Positions 1 to 5,039 of a DNA stretch of 5,039 nucleotides are shown here, in pieces. The notes beneath the pieces were generated by a model, which saw only the letters and a program-made list of their open reading frames with translations, was not told where the DNA came from and searched no databases. The position numbers and the translations under genes were made by a program. This stretch comes from an uncultured Treponema sp. GTDB taxonomy: Bacteria; Spirochaetota; Spirochaetia; Treponematales; Treponemataceae. The stretch covers positions 1 to 5,039 of the forward strand of contig CAJPPE010000154.1 of the NCBI GenBank assembly GCA_905372345.1, in the 5' to 3' direction. How positions within the stretch are numbered: position 1 is the first letter of the stretch; the number at the start of each line of letters is the position of its first letter.

Positions 1-1
1 T

Positions 2-247
2 CTTAAAACAGGTAAAGCGAAGAGTGAATTTACAAAGGAGATAGAAGAAATGGTACAAACAATAAAAAATAACGAACAAGCAAGGCAAGAATACAGTTTA
101 ATGTCTACTTTTGAAATGGACGCTAGGGAGAAAGGGGCTTATGACAAAAGCATAGAAACAGCAAAACTTATGAAACTAAAAAACTTTGATATAGCTTTAA
201 TTAAAGAAATAACCGGTCTTCCTGAATCCGAAATTGAAAAACTCTAA
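2..247 (+). CDS. C-terminal part of an Rpn-family (recombination-promoting nuclease / PD-(D/E)XK putative transposase) protein, 5' end outside the window
   Basis: The frame is open from the left edge to a TAA stop at 245-247, so this is the last 81 codons of a longer gene. The visible part is a charged, helix-rich tail: a Lys/Glu-rich stretch, then a segment ending in DIALIKEITGLPESEIEKL. That ending (hydrophobic helix, ITGL, ESEIEKL) is the usual end of Rpn/PDDEXK_2-type proteins, which are common in treponemes. In this family the N-terminal domain is a DNA endonuclease and the C-terminal domain is variable and mediates dimerisation. The nuclease residues lie upstream and cannot be inspected, so activity is unknown. 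The family call rests on recognition of the tail alone. It converges on the pseudouridine synthase gene, with a single base between the two stop codons. Confidence 0.72.
   Translation, partial: LKTGKAKSEFTKEIEEMVQTIKNNEQARQEYSLMSTFEMDAREKGAYDKSIETAKLMKLKNFDIALIKEITGLPESEIEKL
34..40 (+). promoter_or_regulatory. Internal Shine-Dalgarno within the Rpn gene
   Basis: AAAGGAG lies 9 bases before the in-frame ATG at 50. It is stronger than the ribosome sites of most whole genes here, for example the weak GGGA before the pseudouridine synthase. It is what makes an internal start at 50 worth considering. Confidence 0.4.
50..247 (+). CDS. Possible separately translated C-terminal protein inside the Rpn gene (RpnS-like, 65 aa)
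   Basis: An in-frame ATG at 50-52 is preceded by AAAGGAG at 34-40, one of the best Shine-Dalgarno matches in the window, with 9 bases between it and the ATG. Translation from here would give only the C-terminal domain, 65 residues ending in ESEIEKL. In characterised Rpn genes, a small C-terminal protein (RpnS) is made from an internal start and blocks the toxic full-length nuclease (RpnL). By analogy this could be such an intragenic antitoxin. The caution is that AAG GAG also encodes Lys-Glu in a Lys/Glu-rich helix, so the Shine-Dalgarno match could be a by-product of coding. This is inference from one site. Confidence 0.35.
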   Translation: MVQTIKNNEQARQEYSLMSTFEMDAREKGAYDKSIETAKLMKLKNFDIALIKEITGLPESEIEKL

Positions 248-248
248 T

Positions 249-959
249 TTACTCTTCAAGCTCTTTTGCTTTTAAGCAGGCTTCAATGCAGGCTGACCAT
301 AGAGGGTCGGGAGATGAGGGGAGGGCTGAAATTTCTATTTGCTTTTTTGTTTCAGGATGTTCAAATTTTAGGGAGTGGGCGTGAAGTCTGATCCCGCCGG
401 ATTTTTCGGTACGCGCAAAGCCGTATTTGATATCTCCCTTTATGGGCATCCCCAAATGAGAAAGCTGAATACGGATTTGATGGGTGCGGCCTGTTTCGGG
501 GAAGATGCGTAAAAAATTATAGTTATCGCCAATCCCCGAAAGCTGCCAATAAAGAGATGCTTTTTTTCCTCTTTGCCTTGATTCCGTTACAAAAGCTTTT
601 TGCAGCTTGGTATTGAATTCAAGATAATTTTCGCAAAATTCTTTTTTATAAAGAACGGGAGCGGTGCGGTTTATTCCCGAATCGGCCGCCGAGTTTAATT
701 CTTCTATTTTTTTACAGATTGCCCAATATTCTTTTTCTACCTTTTTTTCTTTAAAAAGATTATTTAGTTTTGTGTGCATCGCAGGAGAAAAAGCTATGAG
801 CACTAATCCGCTTACAGGCTTATCCAATCGGTTGACAGCCTCGGCATATTTTTTTTCGCTAAAGGTTTTTTTAAAAAAGACTTGAGAATTGTCACCGCAG
901 TTTTTTAAAACTACTGTAAAAAAATTGTCCTCAAATAAAATTCTTACTTCATTGTGCAT
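249..959 (-). CDS. RluA-family RNA pseudouridine synthase (236 aa)
   Basis: It isomerises uridine to pseudouridine in rRNA or tRNA in the cytoplasm; the target position cannot be told from sequence. Family motifs appear in order, numbered from the ATG at 959. NRLDKPVSGLVL holds the catalytic Asp (D46). KEYWAI holds the motif II Tyr (Y78). GRTHQIRIQLSHLGMPIKGD (157-176) is motif III with its Arg (R163). There is no N-terminal S4 RNA-binding domain, so this is the short form of the family. The usual NKPAG segment near the N-terminus is replaced by VLKNCGDNSQ. The frame could be extended to a TTG at 993-995, but that codon abuts a perfect -10 box (987-992) and would lie upstream of the transcript, so the ATG at 957-959 is the better start. 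Its ribosome site is weak (GGGA, 7 bases upstream). It is divergent from kbl and ends one base from the Rpn gene. Confidence 0.9.
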   Translation of the reverse strand: MHNEVRILFEDNFFTVVLKNCGDNSQVFFKKTFSEKKYAEAVNRLDKPVSGLVLIAFSPAMHTKLNNLFKEKKVEKEYWAICKKIEELNSAADSGINRTAPVLYKKEFCENYLEFNTKLQKAFVTESRQRGKKASLYWQLSGIGDNYNFLRIFPETGRTHQIRIQLSHLGMPIKGDIKYGFARTEKSGGIRLHAHSLKFEHPETKKQIEISALPSSPDPLWSACIEACLKAKELEE

Positions 960-986
960 TTTAAAATCCCAAACATTGCAGCCGGG

Positions 987-1015
987 ATTATACAATACTT
1001 TACGGCTCTTGACAA
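987..1015 (-). promoter_or_regulatory. Near-consensus sigma-70-type promoter of the pseudouridine synthase gene
   Basis: Read on the minus strand, TTGTCA (1015-1010), a 17-base spacer and TATAAT (992-987) match the consensus at 11 of 12 positions. Transcription would begin near 980, giving a leader of about 20 bases before the ATG at 959. Its -35 box overlaps the -35 box of the rightward kbl promoter by five bases. Confidence 0.75.
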
Positions 1016-1037
1016 TATCGCTAAAAAGATAAATAAT
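1009..1037 (+). promoter_or_regulatory. Near-consensus sigma-70-type promoter of kbl
   Basis: TTGACA (1009-1014, perfect), a 17-base spacer and AATAAT (1032-1037, five of six) point rightward to kbl. Transcription would start near 1044, leaving a leader of about 54 bases before the ATG at 1098. The -10 box lies on the left arm of an inverted repeat (1025-1036), so a protein bound there would be expected to block RNA polymerase. Confidence 0.72.
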
Positions 1038-1065
1038 ATCTTAGACTTAAAGTTTATTTATCTTT
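1025..1065. repeat. 12-bp perfect inverted repeat (candidate operator) before kbl
   Basis: AAAGATAAATAA at 1025-1036 and its exact reverse complement TTATTTATCTTT at 1054-1065 are separated by 17 bases. The left arm covers the kbl -10 box and the right arm falls just after the likely transcription start, the classic place for a repressor site. Only the right arm would be in the kbl transcript, so an RNA hairpin from the predicted start is unlikely. The arms are AT-rich, which raises the chance of coincidence. No regulator is identified. Confidence 0.5.
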
Positions 1066-1097
1066 AAGAATTTTAAACATTTTATTAGGGGGAAACT

Positions 1098-2285
1098 ATG
1101 TCGAATATCCATGATATGGAGTTTTTGCAAAAAAAAGTTCAAGAATTAAAAGAGCAGGGCTTGTACAAAGAGCTTGTTACGCTTGAAGGGCCGAGCGATG
1201 CTGAATGTATTATTAACGGAAAAAAGGTTATTAACCTTTCATCCAACAACTATTTAGGCTTTGCAAATCATCCGAGGCTTAAAAAGGCAGCTATTGAGGC
1301 TATCGAAAAATACGGAGCCGGAGCCGGAGCTGTACGCCCCATCATCGGTAATATGAAGATTCATGATGACTTGGAAAAACTTTTAGCCGAATTTAAAAGA
1401 GAGGAGGCCGTTTTAGCTTTCCAGTCAGGTTTTAACTGTAATGCAGGCGTTATTCAGGCTCTTACGGATAAGGGTGACCTAATCATTTCCGATCAGCTGA
1501 ACCACGCTTCAATCATCGACGGTACCCGCCTTTCAAAGGCCGATAAGGCAGTTTTCCAGCACTCCGATATGGCCGACCTTGAAAGAGTTTTAAAAGAAAA
1601 AAGAAATAACTACAACAATGTTTTGATTATAACAGACGGCGTTTTTTCAATGGACGGAGATATAGCCAAACTCCCCGAAATCGTTGCTCTTGCCGAAAAA
1701 TACAATTGTCTTACTTATGTCGACGATGCTCACTCAAGCGGTGTTTTAGGAGAAAGCGGACGCGGAACAGTAGACCACTTTAAGCTTCACGGAAGAGTTG
1801 ATGTTGCAATGGGTACCCTTTCAAAGGCTATCGGTGTTGTAGGCGGTTATGTTGCAGGAAAAAAAGTAACTATCGACTGGCTTAAAAACAGGGGCCGCCC
1901 CTTCTTATTCTCAACAGGTCTTCCTCCTGCAGCCGTAGGAGCCGCTATTGAAGCCGTTAAGATGCTCATGGAATCAACGGAATATACGGACAAACTTTGG
2001 GCAAATGCCAAGCACTTTAAAGAGGGCTTAGGAAAACTCGGTTACAATATCGGCCACAGCGAAACACCGATTACCCCGATTATTATCGGAGATGAAGCCA
2101 AGACCTTGGAATTCTCGAAAAAGCTTTTTGAAAACGGCTTATTCTCAGGCCCCATCGTATTCCCCACAGTTCCCAAGGGAACAGGCCGAGTCCGATGTAT
2201 GGTTACTGCAGGTCACACTACGGAACAGCTTGACAGGGCTGTAAAAATCTGTGAAAAAGTCGGCAAAGAAATGGGAATCATTTAA
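1098..2285 (+). CDS. kbl: Glycine C-acetyltransferase (2-amino-3-ketobutyrate CoA ligase), 395 aa
   Basis: This PLP enzyme of the alpha-oxoamine synthase group, fold-type I, cleaves 2-amino-3-ketobutyrate with CoA to glycine and acetyl-CoA, the second step of threonine breakdown after threonine dehydrogenase. Visible landmarks are [16 protein letters not shown] (46-61), the glycine-rich YGAGAGAVR (72-80), [18 protein letters not shown] (131-148) with the PLP-stacking His136, [16 protein letters not shown] (208-223) with D209 and H212, and [13 protein letters not shown] (239-251) with the Schiff-base Lys243. Length is normal for the family. AGAVR followed by LNHASIIDG favours Kbl over biotin-pathway BioF or aminolevulinate synthase, though the group is hard to separate by eye. 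The start has a good AGGGGG ribosome site at 1087-1092. No threonine dehydrogenase gene is adjacent. A strong upstream promoter and two downstream hairpins suggest a mostly single-gene transcript. Confidence 0.9.
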   Translation: MSNIHDMEFLQKKVQELKEQGLYKELVTLEGPSDAECIINGKKVINLSSNNYLGFANHPRLKKAAIEAIEKYGAGAGAVRPIIGNMKIHDDLEKLLAEFKREEAVLAFQSGFNCNAGVIQALTDKGDLIISDQLNHASIIDGTRLSKADKAVFQHSDMADLERVLKEKRNNYNNVLIITDGVFSMDGDIAKLPEIVALAEKYNCLTYVDDAHSSGVLGESGRGTVDHFKLHGRVDVAMGTLSKAIGVVGGYVAGKKVTIDWLKNRGRPFLFSTGLPPAAVGAAIEAVKMLMESTEYTDKLWANAKHFKEGLGKLGYNIGHSETPITPIIIGDEAKTLEFSKKLFENGLFSGPIVFPTVPKGTGRVRCMVTAGHTTEQLDRAVKICEKVGKEMGII

Positions 2286-2336
2286 GGGAACCTCTAAAAA
2301 CTTCAGTTTTTAGAGATGTCCTTAATCCTGTTTTTT
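2282..2336 (+). terminator. Hairpin plus T6 tract directly after kbl
   Basis: CTCTAAAAAC (2292-2301) pairs perfectly with GTTTTTAGAG (2306-2315) around a TTCA loop. An outer stem TTAAGG (2282-2287, overlapping the kbl stop) pairs with CCTTAA (2320-2325) across a 4x4 internal loop. Six T residues follow at 2331-2336, five bases after the outer stem. It resembles an intrinsic terminator with a displaced T tract. It could also be a dispersed intergenic repeat. Confidence 0.55.
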
Positions 2337-2343
2337 AAGATAA

Positions 2344-2389
2344 AAAGCACCGATTTGAAAATATCAAACCGGTGCTTTCTTTGAATTTT
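2344..2389 (+). terminator. Intrinsic terminator-like hairpin between kbl and the dCMP deaminase gene
   Basis: AAAGCACCG (2344-2352) pairs with CGGTGCTTT (2370-2378). After one A-C mismatch, TTTGA (2354-2358) pairs with TCAAA (2364-2368) around an AAATA loop, giving 14 pairs in all. A T-rich run follows (2376-2389). It is the most terminator-like hairpin in the window. It ends only about 20 bases before the deaminase start at 2410. Confidence 0.7.
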
Positions 2390-2409
2390 GTAGATAAGGA
2401 AGTTAGTTT

Positions 2410-2916
2410 ATGGTAGAAACAAAGAGTAACGAAGAAAAATATAGCCGCCCCTCGTGGGACGAATATTTTATGGATGTTTGCCGAGCTATTGCAAAGCGGG
2501 CAACCTGCGACCGCGGAAGATCAGGCTGTGTTATTGCCCGCGATCACCAAATTCTTGTTACCGGTTATGTAGGAGCTCCTACCGGTCTTCCTCACTGCGA
2601 TGATGTAGGGCACCAATTTAAAAAAGTTCAGCATGAGGACGGAAGCATTACCCAGCACTGCGTGCGAACCGTCCATGCAGAACAAAACGCTATCTGTCAG
2701 GCAGCAAAGCGGGGAATCAGCATTGACGGAGCAACTCTTTACTGCAAGATGACTCCCTGCCGAACCTGTGCTATGCTCATCATAAACTGCGGGATCGTAA
2801 GAGTTGTAGCCGAAAAACGCTATCATGACTCGGCCGACACAATCGAAATGTTTAAAAAAGCCGGTATAATCCTAGAGCATATTTCCGACTCTTTAGAAGA
2901 ATACAAGGGACAATAG
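2410..2916 (+). CDS. Deoxycytidylate (dCMP) deaminase, 168 aa
   Basis: It deaminates dCMP to dUMP, the substrate for thymidylate synthesis. It belongs to the zinc-dependent cytidine/deoxycytidylate deaminase superfamily (B. subtilis ComEB and phage T4 Cd type). The zinc site is complete: HAEQNAI supplies His89 and the catalytic proton shuttle Glu91, and TPCRTCAM supplies Cys117 and Cys120. Other family features are SWDEYFM (15-21), ATCDRGRSGCVI (31-42) and TGYVGAPTGLPHCDD (51-65). The last separates dCMP deaminases from free-cytidine or tRNA-adenosine deaminases. Length is typical. The start has AAGGAAG at 2396-2402. No convincing promoter is seen in the short space after the terminator-like hairpin, so it may depend on readthrough from kbl or on a non-consensus promoter. 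It converges on the threonine-synthase-like gene, 33 bases away. Confidence 0.92.
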   Translation: MVETKSNEEKYSRPSWDEYFMDVCRAIAKRATCDRGRSGCVIARDHQILVTGYVGAPTGLPHCDDVGHQFKKVQHEDGSITQHCVRTVHAEQNAICQAAKRGISIDGATLYCKMTPCRTCAMLIINCGIVRVVAEKRYHDSADTIEMFKKAGIILEHISDSLEEYKGQ

Positions 2917-2949
2917 AGAAAATCAGCGACTCGTTTGAGTTTTAGGCTT

Positions 2950-4377
2950 TTAATGGGACAGAGCCCACTCTTTAAACCTTGAGTAATCGGGCGGGATATT
3001 AACCGCTTTTAAAGGCCTGTATTGTAAACTTTCTAGCCTATCCGGTAAAGACGGCGGCCTTCCAATAGCCGGTTTCATAATTTCCGGGAACTTTGCAGGA
3101 TGAGAGGTTTGTAAAACTATTCCCACCATACTGTTTTTGTGAATTGAAGATGCCCATGTTTTTATATTTGCATATTTTAACGGTATTCCCGGGCCTTCAT
3201 CATTTTCTGACGTTTTTCTCTTTAATGAATTAAGTGCCCCATTATAGACATCCTGCCAGGCTGTCCAAGCCATAGCACCGTAAGGATCTATTATATAGCC
3301 TGTTCTTTCATTACATGTTCTTACGGAAGATATTGTTCCAACATCGTCAAGCCAATAAGGAATGATTTGTTTTTTGAGTTCTTCAAAATCGTAAATTTGA
3401 AGCATCCGCTTAAAGTTGATTGTATTAGGAATATCCAGAGCCGGCGTATTGGTCTTTACAGCCGGTCTTTTTTCAAAATCCTTAACGTCTTCAACTGTGA
3501 GCCAATCCGAAAGAGCATGATTTTCATTTTCGGCCGAAATAAGCCCCTTGATCGGTGTTCCCATTTTTTTTGCAATCAGAGCTGCGGTAAGGGCTGAAAA
3601 ACTTCCTGACGGTATTGAAGTTATGATTGAAGGATTTTCAATTTTGTTATCGTAATCGCTGCGATATAATACGGTTAAGGCCGCATATACAAAAAAAGCA
3701 ACTTGAGGTAAAAGAGGGGCTATGTTTAGGGCTCCTCCTGAGACAAGTTTTAGCTTTTTTAGTAAATCTTCGTCTTTAAGTGCTTTATCCACAATATTTT
3801 CACAATCTTTAAAGGATCCGTCCACACAAATAGTATAAACGTTTTTAGGTATTGAAGAAAGAAAGTTTTCCTGTATTTCCGTTAATGAATCCTTGGGGTA
3901 TAAAAGAAGGGCTTTAACACCTTTTACTTGGGAAACAGCTGATGCAATTGCACAAGCTCTTTCGCCGGAGGCCGGCACAATGAGGTTAATCTCTCCGTCT
4001 TCATCTTTATTAAAGTACTCTAAAAGATAGGCTAAAAAGCCTGCTCCTATGTCCTTATAGTTGCAGGTTGGCCCATGAAAAAGCTCTAAAATATATGTTG
4101 TAGGTGCTATCGGGTTTATCGGGAGTCTGTGAGGATAAAATTGAGCTATTATCGACATTAGCTCTCCTTCAGGAATTTCATCGCCGCAAAAACTTTTTAT
4201 AATTTCAAAACATATATCTCTAAAAGACGACGGAGGATTTTTATAAATCATTGCCGGGCTTATTTTTCCGAGTTCCGCCGGCATAAAAAATCCGCCCGTT
4301 TCAGAGTTAAAACCTTTTAGCACTGCTTCTTTAAAAGAAACTTGAACTTTTTTATTTGTTATATCATAAAATTTCAT
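2950..4377 (-). CDS. thrC: Divergent threonine synthase-like PLP enzyme (475 aa)
   Basis: Threonine synthase turns O-phosphohomoserine into threonine. This protein has the whole-family layout, numbered from the ATG at 4377. ELFHGPTCNYKD (98-109) contains the PLP-binding Lys108, followed by a VPASGERA loop, YPKDSLTEIQENF, an IPSGSF loop (255-260), DPYGAMA (364-370) and a C-terminal QTSHPAKFPEIM. Several motifs that bind PLP phosphate or substrate differ from the usual form: SGDTGSA is SGERACA (137-143), NSIN is GALN, PSGNFGD is PSGSFSA, DPHGA is DPYGA, and the N-terminal STRG-type motif reads ITNKK. About 30 extra residues lie at roughly 380-415. It may be a threonine synthase, a phospholyase-like paralogue or a changed enzyme. 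A GTG at 4378-4380 directly precedes the ATG; the ATG is preferred, with GGATAAG upstream. It has its own near-consensus promoter. Confidence 0.82.
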   Translation of the reverse strand: MKFYDITNKKVQVSFKEAVLKGFNSETGGFFMPAELGKISPAMIYKNPPSSFRDICFEIIKSFCGDEIPEGELMSIIAQFYPHRLPINPIAPTTYILELFHGPTCNYKDIGAGFLAYLLEYFNKDEDGEINLIVPASGERACAIASAVSQVKGVKALLLYPKDSLTEIQENFLSSIPKNVYTICVDGSFKDCENIVDKALKDEDLLKKLKLVSGGALNIAPLLPQVAFFVYAALTVLYRSDYDNKIENPSIITSIPSGSFSALTAALIAKKMGTPIKGLISAENENHALSDWLTVEDVKDFEKRPAVKTNTPALDIPNTINFKRMLQIYDFEELKKQIIPYWLDDVGTISSVRTCNERTGYIIDPYGAMAWTAWQDVYNGALNSLKRKTSENDEGPGIPLKYANIKTWASSIHKNSMVGIVLQTSHPAKFPEIMKPAIGRPPSLPDRLESLQYRPLKAVNIPPDYSRFKEWALSH

Positions 4378-4420
4378 CACTACTTATCCACAAGTTTTAC
4401 ATAGATTTTTCACATTTTGT

Positions 4421-4449
4421 ATTCTACAATATAAATCATTCATTGTCAA
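4421..4449 (-). promoter_or_regulatory. Near-consensus sigma-70-type promoter of the threonine-synthase-like gene
   Basis: On the minus strand, TTGACA (4449-4444), a 17-base spacer and TAGAAT (4426-4421) match the consensus at 11 of 12 positions. Transcription would begin near 4414 and leave a leader of about 37 bases before the ATG at 4377. Confidence 0.75.
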
Positions 4450-4458
4450 TTATCAAGT

Positions 4459-4487
4459 TCAATCAAATTTTAATCAATCAAATTTTA
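4459..4487. repeat. 14-bp perfect direct repeat between two divergent promoters
   Basis: TCAATCAAATTTTA occurs at 4459-4472 and again at 4474-4487, a 15-bp period. The pair fills most of the space between the -35 box of the leftward promoter (ends 4449) and the -35 box of the rightward one (starts 4491). It could be a tandem regulator site or an AT-rich UP element for either promoter. It is also simple, AT-rich sequence that may arise by slippage. Confidence 0.65.
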
Positions 4488-4490
4488 GGC

Positions 4491-4519
4491 TTGACATTTA
4501 TGTTCTTTCATACTAATAT
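4491..4519 (+). promoter_or_regulatory. Likely promoter of the nucleoside phosphorylase gene
   Basis: TTGACA (4491-4496, perfect), a 17-base spacer and TAATAT (4514-4519, four of six) precede the gene. Transcription would start near 4526, leaving only about 13 bases before the ATG at 4539. That leader is just long enough to hold the GAGAGG ribosome site at 4527-4532. Confidence 0.6.
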
Positions 4520-4538
4520 CAAAAATGAGAGGTAACAC

Positions 4539-5039
4539 ATGAGAGCAACGGATATTATTATGAAAAAGCGCGGAATAAAGGGGCAGTCTATAGAACCCTT
4601 AAACCGCAAAGAGATAGAGTTTATTGTAAATTCTTATGTAAGGGGCGAAATTCCCGAATATCAGATTTCGGCATGGCTTATGGCCGTGTATTTTAACGGA
4701 ATGACCTTTGAGGAAACGGCTATTCTTACCGATGTTATGCTTCATTCCGGGAAGGTGATGGACCTTTCAAGCCTTGAAGGCCCATTTGTCGATAAACATT
4801 CTACCGGCGGGGTAGGGGATAAGCTCTCGCTTCCTCTTGCTCCCATTGTTGCGGCAAACGGTGTTAAGGTTCCAATGATGAGCGGCCGGGCACTTGGACA
4901 TACGGGAGGAACTCTCGATAAGCTTGAGGCAGTTACGGGTTACCGCACCGACTTGACCGAAGCCGAATTTAGAAACTTTATATCAAAAACAGGCTTTGCT
5001 ATGACGGGCCAGACAAAGGAAATCGTTCCTGCAGACCGC
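4539..5039 (+). CDS. deoA: Thymidine phosphorylase / pyrimidine-nucleoside phosphorylase, N-terminal 167 codons (runs off the right edge)
   Basis: It phosphorolyses thymidine (and uridine in the broader enzymes) to the free base and (deoxy)ribose-1-phosphate, the entry to pyrimidine nucleoside salvage and deoxyribose use. The opening MRATDIIMKKR and the helical N-terminal domain fit the family. The phosphate-binding VDKHSTGGVGDK spans 84-95, with K86, H87 and S88. The family signature SGRALGHTGGTLDKLE is complete at 115-130. The frame stays open to the edge at PADR, so the later pyrimidine-binding Arg and Lys are not visible. The visible part does not firmly separate DeoA from the less specific Pdp. 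The start is supported by GAGAGG six bases before the ATG. It is divergent from the threonine-synthase-like gene and shares pyrimidine deoxynucleotide metabolism with the dCMP deaminase. Confidence 0.93.
   Translation, partial: MRATDIIMKKRGIKGQSIEPLNRKEIEFIVNSYVRGEIPEYQISAWLMAVYFNGMTFEETAILTDVMLHSGKVMDLSSLEGPFVDKHSTGGVGDKLSLPLAPIVAANGVKVPMMSGRALGHTGGTLDKLEAVTGYRTDLTEAEFRNFISKTGFAMTGQTKEIVPADR

Noticed and set aside
664..885. 73-codon open frame on the plus strand
   Set aside because: It lies wholly antisense to the pseudouridine synthase coding region, has no convincing ribosome site and resembles no family. Treated as a shadow frame.
993..995. TTG as the start codon of the pseudouridine synthase
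   Set aside because: It abuts the -10 box of the gene's own promoter and would not be in the transcript; the ATG at 957-959 was chosen.
2334..2409. Promoter for the dCMP deaminase gene near TAAGAT (2336) or TAGATA (2391)
   Set aside because: Neither has an acceptable -35 box at 16-18 bases, and the -10 matches are poor.
2521..2826. 101-codon open frame on the minus strand
   Set aside because: It is entirely antisense to the zinc-site region of the dCMP deaminase, which has clear motifs. Treated as a shadow frame.
2928..2943. Small hairpin with a T run between the convergent deaminase and threonine-synthase-like genes
   Set aside because: ACTC/GAGT gives only four pairs plus a possible G-T pair around a GTTT loop. 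It is too weak to call a terminator on its own, though it is the only candidate in this gap.
3367..3597. 76-codon open frame on the plus strand
   Set aside because: It is antisense to the middle of the threonine-synthase-like gene, with odd composition and no motif. Treated as a shadow frame.
1..5039. CRISPR array, tRNA or rRNA gene, riboswitch, or insertion-sequence ends
   Set aside because: No regularly spaced repeats, cloverleaf-like sequence, conserved riboswitch core or paired terminal repeats were recognised by eye on either strand.

Overview
The window looks like a stretch of spirochaete chromosome, most likely an oral Treponema close to T. denticola. The grounds are moderately AT-rich DNA, compact gene packing on both strands, an Rpn-family nuclease gene of the kind scattered through treponeme genomes, and the flavour of the housekeeping proteins. 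The species call is recognition from memory, not a computed match.

Layout, left to right: (1) the 3' end of a rightward Rpn/PD-(D/E)XK-type gene (2-247), with a strong internal Shine-Dalgarno and ATG that could yield a separate 65-residue C-terminal protein; (2) a leftward RluA-family pseudouridine synthase (249-959) ending one base away from it; (3) a divergent promoter region (about 987-1065) with two near-consensus sigma-70 promoters sharing one -35 site, plus a 12-bp perfect inverted repeat; (4) rightward kbl, glycine C-acetyltransferase (1098-2285); (5) a gap with two successive hairpins (2282-2389); (6) a rightward dCMP deaminase (2410-2916); (7) a leftward, divergent threonine-synthase-like protein (2950-4377); (8) a second divergent promoter region (4378-4538) with near-consensus promoters on both sides of a 14-bp direct repeat; (9) the 5' part of a thymidine/pyrimidine-nucleoside phosphorylase gene (4539 to beyond the right edge).

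Two metabolic themes alternate. Kbl and the threonine-synthase homologue belong to threonine/glycine metabolism. The dCMP deaminase and the nucleoside phosphorylase belong to pyrimidine deoxynucleotide supply and salvage. Gene order gives no long operon: most genes appear to be single transcription units with their own promoters. The points most worth a second look are the possible gene-within-a-gene antitoxin in the Rpn fragment, the altered active-site motifs of the threonine-synthase homologue, and the mutually exclusive divergent promoters before kbl.
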